From assembly GCA_030568195.1 (NCBI GenBank), contig JAJLTO010000012.1, forward strand, positions 1-64,000: DNA of 64,000 nt, given 5' to 3'. The stretch comes from Dipodascopsis uninucleata var. uninucleata (taxonomy: Eukaryota; Ascomycota; Lipomycetes; Lipomycetales; Lipomycetaceae). Positions 11,026 through 24,147 of the stretch are shown here, in pieces. Both the position numbers and the translations under genes were made by a program. The notes under the pieces were generated by a model, which saw only the letters and a program-made list of their open reading frames with translations, made no database searches and was not told the origin of the DNA. How positions within the stretch are numbered: the stretch's first letter is position 1; the number at the start of each line of letters is the position of its first letter.

Positions 11026-11109
11026 GCCTATCGTATATTTTCGGCTGCGTATTGTAATATTGGTATTACATTATTTAATTTGGTTGAATGATATTGTCTG
11101 GGAACTGCA

Positions 11110-14100
11110 ATGTCTGTACCTATAGGATATGTCGCTAATAAAGAAGATGCAGGTAAGCACTTCCTCGGAGAACCAAGTATATTTGAGGATAGCAGATATG
11201 TTTATTAACAACTTCTTATTTTTATTTGTATCTAGCTGCTCGAGTTGCGTATCTGTTTAGTGAATCTGTCATTTCTATTCAGCCATCATTGAAATCGGCG
11301 CCTGCTTTCGGATTTCAACATGGTTTGGAACAGATGGTTACATTTAAGAGCCGTGGCCTAATTTCTAAAAAGGGAACATATCCAGAGGTATGTTCAGACT
11401 TGGATTTATCTCTACAATATTTTTTTGAAATTTCTAATATCAATTATTTGAAAATAGATTGTTCGTGCAAGGCATAACGCTGATCCATTTTTGACTGTTC
11501 TTAATGAATTATCAAACAAGTCATTTATTTCTGTGACAACTACTTCGCATGTTCTTCCTGAGGGATTGTCTTACTTGACGAAGCTTGTAAAGTTTCCGGT
11601 TGTTATCCATGTCTCCATGAGCAGAGCATTTCCAGATTATTTTGAAATTACGTCACTCCGAAACTTGGGCTTTGTTTTGTTGCAGTCTTTTAGTTTGAGA
11701 GAGGCTCAGGATATGGCAATTGCTGCTCATTTACTTGCTATTCGAAGTGGTAGGGCAGTAATTCATTTTTTTGATCAGTCGGAGATAAATGAAGATCCAA
11801 TTCCATTTGAGAACGTGGAAGCTCTGGAGAGAGTCTTAGATAAGAGCTCATTTGTTTACAGAACTGATACTATTGATGTTAAGCAAAATCTTTATTGGAA
11901 TGACATAGCTGGTGTCGCCGAGAGGTCTGATCTTGCTACCAACAAGCAGTCTGAACATGGGATGGATGGTATTAATGACACCATTAAGCAATTGAATAGT
12001 AATGAAGATTTAAATAAAGCCGTTGATGCCATTTTTGAGCTTGTGCGCTCTGTTACTGGTCGTATCTATAAGTATTTTGACTATCATGGAGTAGCAAATG
12101 CTGATACAGCCCTATTTATCTTCGGATCGTCTGTACAAAGATTTACTTCTACTATCAGTCAGGCAGGATGGGGTGAAGTTTACTCAAAGGTTGGAGTGAT
12201 TACTGTTCGTGTTTACAGGCCTTGGTCTATGGACCGTTTTCTTGCTGCTATTCCTAAATCCGTCAAGAGACTTGGGGTCTTGGAACAATACCGCAGATTG
12301 AATGCGAAATGGAGTCCTCTTCTTTTGGACGTTGTTTCATCGCTTAATGGCGACTTATCCAGACCATCTTCTATTCCTGTTGTTGTCGGCTATCAATTAG
12401 GATATCTTGATGGAAAGACTATTCACCAGGCTCTTAGAGGTATTATTCAAAATATTCAGTCACCAAACCCAATCCAAAGTCTATCGGTTGGTTCTTCTCT
12501 TCCGCATGATATAGATAATGAATATAGCCTCGTTCAGCCCGTACTGGAAACTGCTTATACGAAGATGTTAACTAGTGTTTTTGGATCTTCGTTAAATATT
12601 ATCAATCAGCTTGAGAGCAGTAATATCATCTCAAAACGGATATCTAACAGTCCTGAGTATGGATTGGGTGTTTTTTTAGCTAAAGAAGAGGAACGTGAGG
12701 TGTTTATCAAACGGCTGGAACTTATTTTGAAAGATAAACTATTGGATGATGAAACTCTGCAATTGATATCAAGATGGCTCTTGTTAAATGGAGAAAAGTC
12801 TGCAGATCTAAATGATGCTGCTACTATTCTTATCGACCGTCTGAAGGCTATTGAGAATGAAATATCAAAGGAGATTCTAAAGTCTAGGAATTTCCTAGTT
12901 CCCCAGAATACTTGGATAATCACTTCTGATGCTTGGTCTTATGATCTTGGTTCTTCTGGTGTCCATCATTTAATCTCTTCGGGAAAGAACGTTAATATGC
13001 TTGTTATTGATTCGCAGCCTTTCACCACTCGGACGCAACAAGACGCAGCCAGACGAAAGAAGGATATTGGATTATATGCCATGAACTATTCCAATACTTA
13101 TGTCGCCTCAATTGCAGTTTACAGTTCATATACTCAGTCTGTACAGGCTTTAATTGAGGCTGAAAAATTTGAGGGGCCCTCAATTATTTTGGCGTATTTA
13201 CCTTACGAAATGGAAACAGATTCTCCTCTTGAGGTTCTTCAGGAAACCAAGAAGGCTGTTGATGCTGGATACTGGCCGCTTTATCGTTGGGATCCTCGCT
13301 ATGATGACGCTGGATCTCCTTCGTTCCAACTAGATTCTGAAGTATTGAAGAGCGAATTAAAGAAATTTTTGGATAGAGAAAATCATCTATCTCAGCTTGC
13401 TCGTCGTGCTGCTGTATTTGATGAAAATATATCAGGTTCTTATGGTTCTGAAATAAGATCCAAACAGCAACAAAAAGCCAAAGATGCATATGTCAAACTT
13501 GTTGAAGGTTTGACTGGACCTCCTTTAACTATATTGTTTGCATCTGATGGAGGTAGTGCTGAAAATGTTGCTAAACGATTGCAGAGACGGGCTAAAGGTA
13601 GAGGTTTAGGGTCTGTGGCTCTCGCAATGGATGACTTCCCTCTGGAAGACTTGGCTGCAGAAGAAAACGTTGTCTTTATTACAAGTACTGCTGGTCAAGG
13701 CGAATTCCCGCAGAATGGTCGCAATTTCTGGGAATCTTTGAAATCGACAAATGATTTGGATTTGGCTTCAACGAAATATGCAGTATTTGGTATGGGTGAC
13801 AGTCATTACTGGCCCAGAAAGCAAGACAAGATTTACTATAACAAGCCTTCTAAGGACCTTAGTCATAGACTGGAAATTCTCGGGGGTAAAGTTTTGATTC
13901 CACTTGGTTTAGGTGATGATCAAGATCCAGATGGATATCAAACTGCTTATGGTCCATGGGAGGATGATTTATGGAAAGCTCTCGGTGTAGACGGTGTTGG
14001 AGCTAATGTGGATGACCCACCTCCAATGACTAATGAAGACATCAAGATTCAATCTAATTATTTGCGTGGTACAATAGTACAGGGTCTTCGTGATGAATCC

Positions 14101-15744
14101 ACGGGCGCTATCTCGGCTAATGATTCTCAGTTAACTAAGTTCCATGGCACGTATATGCAAGATGATCGTGATATTAGAGACCAACGCAAAGCCGCGGGTC
14201 TTGAGCCAGCTTATTCTTTTATGATTCGAGTCAGAATGCCGAGTGGGGTTTCGACTCCTGCCCAGTGGATTGCTATGGACGATCTTGCAGAAGACAAAGG
14301 GAATCACACGTTTAAGATGACAACTCGGGGAACGTATCAGTTACATGGTGTCATTAAGAAGAATCTTAAAGCAACTATAAAGGCGATTAATGTTGCTCTG
14401 TTAGATACAATCGCTGCTTGCGGCGATGTCAATCGTAATGTTATGTGTGCTGGCCTTCCTTATAATCATGTTCTTCATACAGAATTACATGAATACTCCA
14501 AGAAAATCAGCTTACATCTTTTACCGAAGACTACTGCGTACCATGAGATTTGGCTCACTGATGACAATGACGAGAAGACTCTCGTCGGTGGTGATGCTGT
14601 CGTTGATTTTGAACCTCTCTATGGGCCAACCTATCTTCCGCGAAAGTTCAAGATTGCTATTGCCTGTCCACCGTATAATGATGTTGATGTTTACGCCAAT
14701 GATGTTGGATTGATCGCAATTGTAGATAGTGAGAATAGGCTTGTTGGTTTTAATGTTCTTGCTGGAGGTGGAATGGGTACTACCCATAACAACAAGAAGA
14801 CGTATCCTAGAACTGGTAGCATATTAGGTTATGTGTCAAAGGAAGATGTCGTTATTGTCTGTGAAAAGATCATGCTCGTACAAAGAGATAATGGTGATAG
14901 AAAAGATCGAAAACATGCCCGTTTGAAATATACTATTGATGATTTAGGAGTTGATGTCTTCCGAGGAATGGTTGAGGATCTCTGGGGAAAGAAGTTTGAA
15001 CAGGAAAAACCTTTTTTCTTTGAATCTAATATTGATCATTTTGGTTGGATCAAAGATGAACGAGGCTTGAATCACTATACTATGTTCATTGAGAATGGTC
15101 GAGTAGAGAACACAGCGGAATTTCAAATGAAGACGGGTCTTCGAAAGATAGCAGAAGCTATGACTGGAGAGGCTGAGTTCAGATTGACTGGTAACCAGCA
15201 TGTCATTCTTAGCAACATTAGTAACGAAAACCTCATAGAAATTAAGAGGCTTATGAAAGAATACAATTTAGATAATTTGAACTATTCAGCTCTTCGATTG
15301 TCGTCGTCTGCTTGTGTTGCTTTCCCTACATGTGGGTTAGCCATGGCTGAGAGTGAGCGCTATCTACCCATATTTGTTTCCAAGCTTGAAACATATCTTG
15401 AAGAGCTTGGTCTTCGTCATGACAGTGTTATTATGCGTATGACTGGATGTCCTAATGGCTGCGCTCGCCCATGGTTAGCTGAAGTTGCTTTAGTTGGCAA
15501 AGCTTACGGAGCTTATAACCTGATGCTTGGAGGTGGCTATCATGGACAGAGATTGAACAAACTTTATCGTTCGTCAATTAATGAACAACAGGCGTTAGAG
15601 ATTCTGAGACCACTCTTTAAGCGCTGGTCTTTAGAAAGAGAAGAAGGAGAGCATTTTGGTGATTTCTTGATTCGTGCTGGTGTTATTAAGCCGACGCTTT
15701 CTGGTAAAACTTTCCACGATGATATTCCTGAAGAAGATGAGTAA
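11110..15744 (+). CDS. MET5: Assimilatory sulfite reductase (NADPH) beta subunit, haemoprotein
   Basis: This enzyme reduces sulfite to sulfide, the last step of sulfate assimilation before homocysteine synthesis, with siroheme and a 4Fe-4S cluster. The exons are 11110-11152, 11236-11387 and 11458-15744, giving 1,493 residues, close to yeast Met5 (1,442). The N-terminal half is the pyruvate:ferredoxin-oxidoreductase-like part found in fungal beta subunits. From about residue 755 comes a flavodoxin-like domain (LTILFASDGGSAENVAKRL ... VFITSTAGQGEFP). The C-terminal part is the sulfite/nitrite reductase fold, with ferredoxin-like halves and the cluster motif CVAFPTC ... GCPNGCARP (about residues 1350 and 1395), so all four Cys are present. 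The start exon is short, but the frame and both intron junctions are consistent. An alpha flavoprotein partner (MET10) is not in the window. Confidence 0.96.
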
Positions 15745-15967
15745 TTATTGGCTCTTTGATCTTAAAACCATTTTGGCTTAAATTTGAATTATGATTGATG
15801 CTTAAAATATATATAGTTTTTTGAGAATATTGGTGACTATGGAATAATGAATGACATTAGAACTAAAAGTTTACGAAGCGTAATCCATTAATATTGTATT
15901 ATTGTATTAATATGTAGATCGCCAAAAACTCTTCAAAGGTTAGGGTGTATAAAGTAAATATATAAAC

Positions 15968-15994
15968 ATGCAGAAAAAAAAGTTCTGCCATTGA
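15968..15994 (+). other. Possible upstream ORF of the NUP160 gene (8 codons)
   Basis: An ATG followed by MQKKKFCH and a stop lies 48 bp before the main NUP160 ATG, just after a TATATAA-rich stretch at about 15949-15966. If transcription starts upstream of it, scanning ribosomes would meet this ATG first. It overlaps a non-ATG extension of the main frame. Confidence 0.3.
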
Positions 15995-16041
15995 CTGTGT
16001 GCAATCTTTCAAACAGCAGATTTGGCTTGAAAGTCGTATCA

Positions 16042-19000
16042 ATGGCTGGCCAAAATCGTATTTTATCCTTCAAGGAGACCTGTGTTAGAGTCGACGATGC
16101 GATATATCAGCAGTACCCGGCGGTAAAGCTGACGGTTCCAGACTCTAATTCTGACGCGACTTCTAGTCGACAAAAGAGGCACAGGCACTCACGGCATTCG
16201 TTTGGTATGGGAAGTTCAGACACTGAAGAGGAATACAGCCGAAGACATATCGCATTACAGAGCTCTATTTTTTTTCGATCGGCGAATGTGTTCCCTCGAA
16301 TGATCCTATGGAGGGTTGTCGCGCATGGGACAGTACTTGTGTTATCAGGTGTTGATCCCATAGAAACATTAGACAAGAATTCTAATAATCTTAGGGATAT
16401 CCATGTAACTTTCCCTACGTCAATAAAGCAGTCTTGTGTCGTGTTAAATGATTCTAAAAAGAATGATGCTCTAGTTGTCGATGTACTTACAGAGTCGCAC
16501 GTTCTATATACTCTCAAGTTTGCGAGTAGTATGTTCTTTGGAGAATGGATTAGAAAGCCGACAGATGAATGGTGTCACTTACATAGCCCTGCTCATTTCA
16601 GCTTGAGGTTTCCTCATTCAATGAAGTCCTTGTCTGAAAGGTCTCTTATTGTGAGTCTTCTGGATGGAGGGTTGCTCCGGTTAGACCGGCCGGATGCTCT
16701 TTCTGAAAATTATAAAGAAAGAATATTTTCCGACGGCAGTTACCTGGCATCTCTGAAAGGAATGTTTTTGTGGGGTGGGAAGGACCGAGTAAGGGGGCAT
16801 CCAAATATATCGACGAATCTAGTAGTATCGTTGGCTGTTCACGAACCAAATTCGACATTGCTAACGTTATCCATTAACAATATATTAAGGTCGTGGTCTC
16901 TGCAGACTCTCACGCTTATCGAGACTTATAACTTAGCTTTACGTTCTGACGAAGAAAACTTTTATGAAACCAATAATAGCAAGTCGTTAATCGATATCGA
17001 TAATACTGGAATTATGACTACAGCTCAGCTACAATCGGGAATGTTGGTTGCTGCATACTGTCCCCTTGGTGATGGTAATATCAGATTCTGGAAGTTAGAA
17101 TCTGACCGAAGTAAGGAAAATTCGCAGCTCCAAGAGTTAATTCCTAATGGTATATCACCTGTAGCACCTGACGACAACGCTATATGGATGATCTCGGGCC
17201 TGCTCTTAGATGTAAGCTCCAGATCTGAAAAGGTCAATCTATGGCTGATGTGGAAGAGTAATAAGAGCACAAAGATACATGTCATGATGGATATCTTGGA
17301 GTACAGGCACAAGAAGCTGAGTTGGACAACAGTTGCACCTTCAGGTGGCGATGCTCTAGGTGAAATTGGTTTGCTTTCTTCATCTAGTAGTGATATTACG
17401 GACCGATATTTAAGTAGGATATTTCGTCCTGGTGTGTTTTCTCGATCAATTGTAGAGGCTGTTCTTCCCATATTTGAGCAACATTATTATGCCGACGTTG
17501 ATACAAAAATCAACGATATCAACCAATACGATTCAAATATCCCTCTTAAGGAAAAAGCGGCTCATGTTGTTGGTGCCGCAGTTATACTGCAACAAAAATT
17601 CAACGACGGGTCGCTAGATTATGAATCCTATAATCGCGATCTACTGCAACAATGGGTACGATTTGAGCGCTTGTGTGTTGAGCTATCGAAGCAAGGAAGT
17701 GAAGTATTAAGCTTCACGAGAGACCCTCACACAAGTGCTATATATGTTATCAAGGCAACAGCCATATCAATAATAAGAAGTACTATTGGTATAGAATATA
17801 TAGATCAGGTAGTGAAAGTGAAAGAAAATATGAATTCCGAAGAGCAAGGTACTTTGTTACTACAAGCATTATTGACTTTCAGAGAGCTACTACCTCAACC
17901 TGTCATTGCAGATTTCTTATCTGCTCTTGTTGATGACAGCCAGTCATCGGCAAATTTCTCGATTGGTGACCGTATTAACACTATATATGACTTGTGCCTG
18001 AGTGAGCAAATTGCTGACTCAGCTATTGATTTACTGCATAGAAGGCTATCCCTAATTCAAGATCTCTCTGGTGCAATGGAGGCATGCTATAAAAAATTAT
18101 CATCTGTATCATCTAATGTTGGTGAATATGAGAGTCGAAATAAACAGCATAGTTTGACTGAGTTTGGTAACCTACTACTTTGTGGTGTGATAACTGACAG
18201 TATTTCTGCGATGTATGAACGCATATTGGATATCATGCTTTTCCTAACCATTTTTGATCTTGATGTTAGCGAAAGTCATTATCTCGATCATATTAGATAT
18301 TATCAACAGTTTTTGATACTTTTCAGAAATATTTCAAGTCTGAAGCTGATTACAGAAATACCATTCAATTTCAATAGCAGGCCCTACATTATGGTGCCCG
18401 AAAAGATAAGTTCACAGTCTTCAGTGACTAAGCTTGTAGGTCTCGACAGTGGATTGAGCAGAATTGATACGTCGGTCCTTGGCTTTCTGTTAGCAAATCG
18501 TGACTTGCCAGCTAATGCAACGTGTGCTTCTCGACTTCATATAGAGGGAACTGCAGGTCCCTCAAGAGCCGCTGTTAGCTTCATGGCCTACTGGCGATCG
18601 TCAGATGAGCCGTATTCTATTATCGCTGCGATGAGCCATCTTCTCGCAAGTGGTGACATCGTTTCTACGGCACATTTGATACCATATTTGCCATCAACTG
18701 GTTTAACGTGTTACATGAAGGGAAGAATCTATTTAGAACAGTTACAATATGAAAAAGCATCTATTCTTTTCTTAAGATCGTCAAATGACCTCTCTCATAG
18801 AAGGTTAAATGATAACGAGGTTCTTTCTCTATATCCTATTTGTAATGATAAGACTAAAGTTGTATTAGGTACTGGACAGAGTTCATTTTACTCGCATGTC
18901 TCCAAATTATTTTATGATAAAGGCGCCTTTACAAAGTCAGTAGAATTTGCTCGTTTAGCAATTGATAGTCTTGAACCGGTAAGAAAACATAGTACGTCAG

Positions 19001-19841
19001 CTGAAAAGACATATTCTAATTTAACTTTAGCTTTCGAAATCCTTAGATGACATGCTAGTGAAATATTTTGATGCCGCTTTAAGAGCTGCTTTGTATGATG
19101 AGTCATATATGGCATTAAATCAAATAAGAGATCAAAACGAGTATGTTTCAAGTACTATCTATATATTCAGATTACAAAAAATCTAACATGGAGGCAGGAA
19201 GTTAAGATGCCTGCGATCGCTCATTATCGCGCTTAGTCTGGGTAATCGAAGTGCTCAGCTCTGCAAGTATCCATTTATAGGAATGCACAAGAGTGTAGAG
19301 GAAATTTTAATGGAAATGGCAAGGAATACCATTGACGTCAATTCGATTCCGAACTATTACAAAGTATTCTATTCATGGCAAATCGAACACGGCAATTATA
19401 GAGAAGGTTGGTTTGACGATAAAATAATGGATATATATTTAAGTATTTTATTATTCTAATGTGTTTTAGCTTGCGCTTCTCTTTATGAATATGTACAGCG
19501 ATTGAAATCCTCAGGATTTCGACGGGCGTCTGATAAGTTTAATGTCCGAGATCTAGACATCTCTCAGTGTTATATGATATTAATCAATACCATGATGTGT
19601 ATTGACGATGAGATAGAACCGTGGTTTTTGGCGCGCAAATTTGATTCGGCTTCAACAATCTCAAGTTCATCGTTAGGTATGTGAACTGTAATTGGAAACA
19701 TACATGTGATGCTAATATATATTTACAGCTCAATCAATACGGACGTTGATAAGACTATCTGATATCAAGTCAGAATATAACGATGAATTGCTACGAATGG
19801 AAAAAATCTTACAGGAGCAATTAGCAGTAATTGACGTATAA
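16042..19841 (+). CDS. NUP120: Nuclear pore Y-complex nucleoporin Nup160/Nup120
   Basis: This is a scaffold subunit of the Y (Nup84/Nup107) complex of the nuclear pore. The exons are 16042-18978, 19031-19140, 19198-19406, 19470-19676 and 19729-19841, giving 1,191 residues. The N-terminal half is a beta-propeller, with the typical blade SDGSYLASLKGMF and LLTLSINNILRSWSLQTL. The C-terminal half is an alpha-solenoid and includes NYYKVFYSWQIEHGNYREA, matching the Nup160 motif in which a Tyr-rich helix is followed by repeat helices. The four small C-terminal exons were assembled from matching phases (0, 2, 1, 1). The ATG at 16042 (MAGQNRILSFKE) is preferred to the upstream in-frame TTG. The gene converges on the TBC1D5-like gene with 190 bp between the stops. 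Confidence 0.88.
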
Positions 19842-20031
19842 TATAGATGTATCATTAGGAATTTACTAGACTTCAAAGCGTTCTACATAAAATTAATAAT
19901 ATTTAAAAAGTATAAATGAAATAAATTTATTAGTCACCTCATCGATCAGCTATATAAGAGTAAAGTACAAACTTCATAACTGAATGCAGGAAAACTAATA
20001 GGAAAGTATGAACATAATTAGTGTCAAATAA

Positions 20032-22417
20032 CTATATTCCCAGTAAAACTTTCGCTTCTTCTATGGACATCAGCATCTCGTTTGTCGGTGCAGACTTGGA
20101 TTTTTGGAAAGATGTTGCCTTTGGGCCGGTCTCATTATCACTAGATGCAGAGTGTGTAGAGGAAGATGAAGAAAGTTCAGTATGCAATGAGTCTTGTAAA
20201 TCAGATTCAGTCATATCGATATTCGGAATCATAACTGGAGTACCTGATTTTGATCCTAAAGGACCTAGAATATCCAAATTTGGTGTGTTGTTCGACGCAT
20301 TCTCTGTAAGAGACGCCTCTTCGGGAAGGTTCAAAGTATCAATTGGAGTCAAATATTTGTCTTCAATTCGAATATTATCGAAATTTAAGCAATTTTTTAT
20401 GTAATTCATTCTATCAAAGGCCACTTTATATTTCTTCTGTTGAGAGTCTTCCAGTTGCGAAAATGCGGTTATAACTGTCTCTAAAACTTCAGCCAAACGT
20501 TCATTCCTTTCTCGAAGATATTCTGAATCTTCAGAAGAGGGACTTAGAATAGGTATCGAAGTCTGTCCAGTATGCCTTGTCGGCATTCGTCTATATGATT
20601 GAGCAATTGTTTCCGGTGTTGCATAATTAGCTGCTATCAACTTAGCATCTTGAACCCGCTCGCGAACATATCTGTTCACTCCACCGCTCCAGCGTTCCGA
20701 TGTGTCAAAGACATTTTTCGCCAATCCTTGAACAGTCTTCTCAACCAATGCTCTGCGTTGCTGCATCAGATTCTTCGTCGATGGCACTAGAACTCCGTTA
20801 ATCATACGCATAGGCTGATCTAAATCATGATCATCTATTATCATGTACTGTTGTATTATTCTCCTCCCGCCGTTCGGGGTGATATGTACTTGCAAATAGA
20901 GTGCGTCCTCCACAAAAGACGGTAGACTCATAGAATCGTCAACTGGATATCGCAATAATAATGTCATAACACCAGTGTAGTCTGATACAAGTACTATAAA
21001 TGAGTCAGTAGCCAGTTATTACAAGTTACTTATTGTTCTTACATTGGTCTCTTATTCGCAGAAGCATCGCAACACAAATGAAGTCAACTAGCTCTAGAGT
21101 ATTATCAGCAGCAAATAAACAGTCCCATAGAGTGAGTACTTTGGGAAAATCAAATTCACGACCAAAAAGTAGTCGAATCCATCGCCTAATTAGTAGAGTC
21201 ATTAGAAATTTTGCGAATAGAGAATTTCCAACTTCAAAAATTTAGAACCTACATTCCCCAGAGTTGAGGTTCTATTCCCAAGACCCTAAGGTGCCTCTCT
21301 AATTCAGGGTCTATATTTCTGAGTAGCTTCTCTTGGATACGTCTTGCCTTTAAGACAATGGGAGGAAATAATCGTGCTCCAGGATTCTCCTGCTTCTTTT
21401 TAATTGGAGGAGCATACCACTCCCAAGCTCTCGACATTATAAATTTGAAGAGCGTATAAGAATCGTGCTCAACAAACTTCGATGACAAGACCCGTAATAG
21501 CTGCAGATCCTGTTCGCCCGGTATCTGGATATTTTCTTCATCTACAGAATCCATTGATATGACCCAAACTAATATTAATCACACTATTAGCTCACCATCA
21601 TTTATCATAGAATTTTAGACTAGCTTTAGCACTTACAAATAGGCGCTAATATTTCATGCATTCCTTGTAGATATTTTGCGTCAGGATTTTCTTTGCAATA
21701 TATGAACAGTATATCTAGCAGCTTTCGTTGAATATCTTCTTCTCTAAAATAGTCAATATCTGGAAAGATTCTCTCTATATCTTGCAGTATTTCTTTTCTC
21801 ATTTCTTCATCCTTCCAATATGTGGTCCAAGGATTCTACACAATAGTAACATTTGTCAGCAATTACTCGTGACTTTCCATAGACAATCCGAATTCAATTG
21901 TTAAATCTCCACTGAGGTACTGAGAACACTTACAGAGTCATCTTCACTTAAAGGATTTACGACGTTTAAATCTTCGAAGTCCTCTTCGCCAGTTTCACCA
22001 TTCGTCTCTTGACTTCGCTTCAAATGAAGGGAAAGGAAACGCCTCTTCAATTCAGCATAGTTGTCTCTTTCCTTCTCTATAGTATCACCCCATGTATCTT
22101 GCTGAATATCAGGAAGAAGAAGGAATAACTATATTGAGCAGTTAGAACATATTCTATCAATCTATATTAAGACATAATGTGGCCTGCATACCTTCCAGCA
22201 CAGCGATCGTAATGTATCATCGCACGCGAAACTACCGTTGATGACCGCAGATTTCAGACTTGTCAGTGACGAGTAGCGTCCACCAATGAGGCTATTCCAT
22301 CGTTTTCTTCAACATTCAGTTAGCAGAAATTTCTTTGGTCGATAAATTCATAAACTACCATGAATCTTTCACGTACCGAACATCGTCCAGTGACTTGTTG
22401 TTATTGAAAGCAGCCAT
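20032..22417 (-). CDS. TBC-domain Rab GTPase-activating protein, TBC1D5-like
   Basis: TBC1D5 is a RabGAP acting on Rab7 in retromer-dependent endosomal sorting and autophagy. There are seven exons on the minus strand: 22417-22377, 22306-22192, 22128-21934, 21835-21637, 21568-21253, 21185-21043 and 20981-20032, giving 652 residues. The start MAAFNNNKSLDDV leads into RWNSLIGGRYSSLTSLKSAV, then SLCWKLFLLLPDIQQDTW. The catalytic finger motifs are present: the Arg finger in ILQDIERIFPD (IxxDxxR) and the Gln finger in YLQGMHEILAPI (YxQ). HLRVLGIEPQLWGMRWIRLLFGREF and YYTGVMTLLLRYPVDD are diagnostic of TBC1D5. The C-terminal 200 residues are Ser/Thr-rich and probably disordered. Both catalytic fingers are intact, so GAP activity is expected. 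The Rab target is inferred from the family. Confidence 0.88.
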
Positions 22418-22898
22418 TTCTACTTTACTTTAGGCAAGCTTCCGCCTATTCTTGTATTGAAACTGGGCCTCAAATTTTTTCTCTTTTCCGAGTCTATATT
22501 GATATTTTCATATAACACTTAGTCCCTTGTTATTAATTTCACTTTTGCCACAGCGTGAGTAGCAGAAGAAATGCTAGACGACTTATAATGTTATTAATGT
22601 TCAAGTCGATAGTCATTGACTTACATCTAGATAAGCAATTTAATAGTAAAGACATTCGAGTCTAATCATACTTGAGCCGCATGACCAGCAAGCTTCTTTG
22701 GTCGATTTGTACTTGAATCCAAAAAGAAATACCTGAAAAACTCTACAAATAATTCATTAAACTTACTTACAAATAACAATATACATATATATATATATAT
22801 ATATATTACCTAAATGCCAATGTATAATAGTACAATATAGACTAATTATATGAAAATAATGAATACACGATAGAAATGCAGTAGTTGATACACATCAG
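22418..22898. other. Intergenic region with an (AT)n microsatellite
   Basis: This spacer contains the promoter of the TBC1D5-like gene and the 3' end of the adaptor-like gene, both minus strand. A pure AT dinucleotide run lies at 22785-22806. No coding frame or RNA gene is seen. Confidence 0.6.
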
Positions 22899-23867
22899 CT
22901 AGCTTTCAAGCAAAGCCTTCTCATGAATCCACCACTTGATACAAGTAACATGTCCAGAATTTGCGGAATCCCAAGAAGCCTGTCTTGTAGTACCTCTAGG
23001 CATCTCATTTCGAGAAACTGCACACACAATACAGAGATCTTTAGGGTTACCCACATACTTCTTAAGAACATAATCAGGGTCTAGAGTAGGTAGTTCTGTA
23101 ATACCAACCCCAACTAGTCTATGTCGCAAAGATTTCCATAGTCTAGCTATTTCTCGAGCTTCAAAATCCGCATCAGCGCTTTTAGATCGTCGTCTTCGAC
23201 CCGCGCAAATTCTGATGGCAATATTGACACCTGAGATAATACCCTCGAAGAACTGTTTTGTCCGTGGATTTGACAAAACGCGTCGCTTCAGAGGATACGG
23301 CAGTGGAGTAATTTCTTGGAAAAGTGGAGCCGGAAGAGAAAATAGATTCGTTTCAAATAAAGGCAGCAAGTTCTGTGGTTCCGGTATAGATTCTAGAGCA
23401 AGTGGTACTATCTGCGAGGTTCCATTATTAGACGGTCCATTGTCGAACTCTGGCCAGGGCTCAAAATCTTCCTGATTACTGTCATCGAGAAGATCATCTG
23501 TCTTGGGAGACAGAGATTTATTATAAGTTTCCCGTAATTCCCTTTTTTGTCCCGTATATAACATATTAGTAGACGGTTGATTATTTCTTTGCTTGCGATT
23601 CATATTTTCAGCTTCAGTATGAGGTAGATCAGCTTTTGGTTGCCCAACAAAATCACCAAAATCGTCAGTACTTGAGCCATTATCTGTTTTATTATTTGCA
23701 TCTAATTTGTCTACTTTCACATCTGAAAGAAGCGACATCCAATCATGCTTTGGTTGCCTTGAGCTAGTATCATTTCTGCTTATATTTCCTGATAACAGAT
23801 CATCGAACATCAACAGATCCGCATGTGAGAGCTTTTTCTCGCTAGATCCCTGCTGATTTTCCTGCAT
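22899..23867 (-). CDS. Uncharacterised fungal protein with adaptor-type motifs and a C-terminal Cys/His site
   Basis: This is an intronless 322-residue protein of unproven function. The N-terminal half is polar and disordered and contains short acidic-aromatic peptides: DLLMFDDLL, DDFGDFVG and DFEPWPEF. These resemble the DFxDF and WxxF motifs of clathrin-adaptor accessory proteins such as aftiphilin. The C-terminal half is folded and basic: RTKQFFEGIISGVNIAIRICAGRRRRSK, then REIARLWKSLRHRL, then CIVC...HVTCIKWWIHEKALL. The CxxC plus HxxC arrangement suggests a small metal-binding site. I believe related proteins with an AGRRRRWKR-type motif and a terminal CxxC...WW...H module are found across fungi, but I cannot name them. 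It shares a 280-bp divergent promoter with HUT1, a Golgi/ER nucleotide-sugar transporter, which agrees loosely with a membrane-traffic role. Confidence 0.7.
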   Translation of the reverse strand: MQENQQGSSEKKLSHADLLMFDDLLSGNISRNDTSSRQPKHDWMSLLSDVKVDKLDANNKTDNGSSTDDFGDFVGQPKADLPHTEAENMNRKQRNNQPSTNMLYTGQKRELRETYNKSLSPKTDDLLDDSNQEDFEPWPEFDNGPSNNGTSQIVPLALESIPEPQNLLPLFETNLFSLPAPLFQEITPLPYPLKRRVLSNPRTKQFFEGIISGVNIAIRICAGRRRRSKSADADFEAREIARLWKSLRHRLVGVGITELPTLDPDYVLKKYVGNPKDLCIVCAVSRNEMPRGTTRQASWDSANSGHVTCIKWWIHEKALLES

Positions 23868-24147
23868 ATTTGGTCGTCAGCATAAGCGTAGGTATTTTAA
23901 TAATCAAAATTCCGTTTAGAATGAAGACATGCCCGACTTTCACAAGTATAACCGACTTTCTAATGGATGAATTTGATCATCCGTAATTTTCCAAATGTAC
24001 TATTCATATAAATTATTCCCAATATACATACCCTTGGCCAAAAATATTGCGAAAGTAAAACGTTGCAAATACGAACTTCATAATTTAACTTACTATTATT
24101 ATATATTATCACAAACTGCACTTCTGTGCTCAGTTTTTATTAAAGAG
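23868..24147. promoter_or_regulatory. Bidirectional promoter between the adaptor-like gene and HUT1
   Basis: This 280-bp AT-rich spacer lies between divergent start codons. No specific site stands out, and no gene is seen in it. Confidence 0.5.

Noticed and set aside
20021-20404. Plus-strand ORF of 127 codons
   Set aside because: It is antisense to the disordered tail of the TBC1D5-like gene and has no independent support.
22588-22600. GTTCAAGTC, another B-box-like match
   Set aside because: There is no T-stem pairing or acceptor stem around it; it is a chance match in AT-rich sequence.
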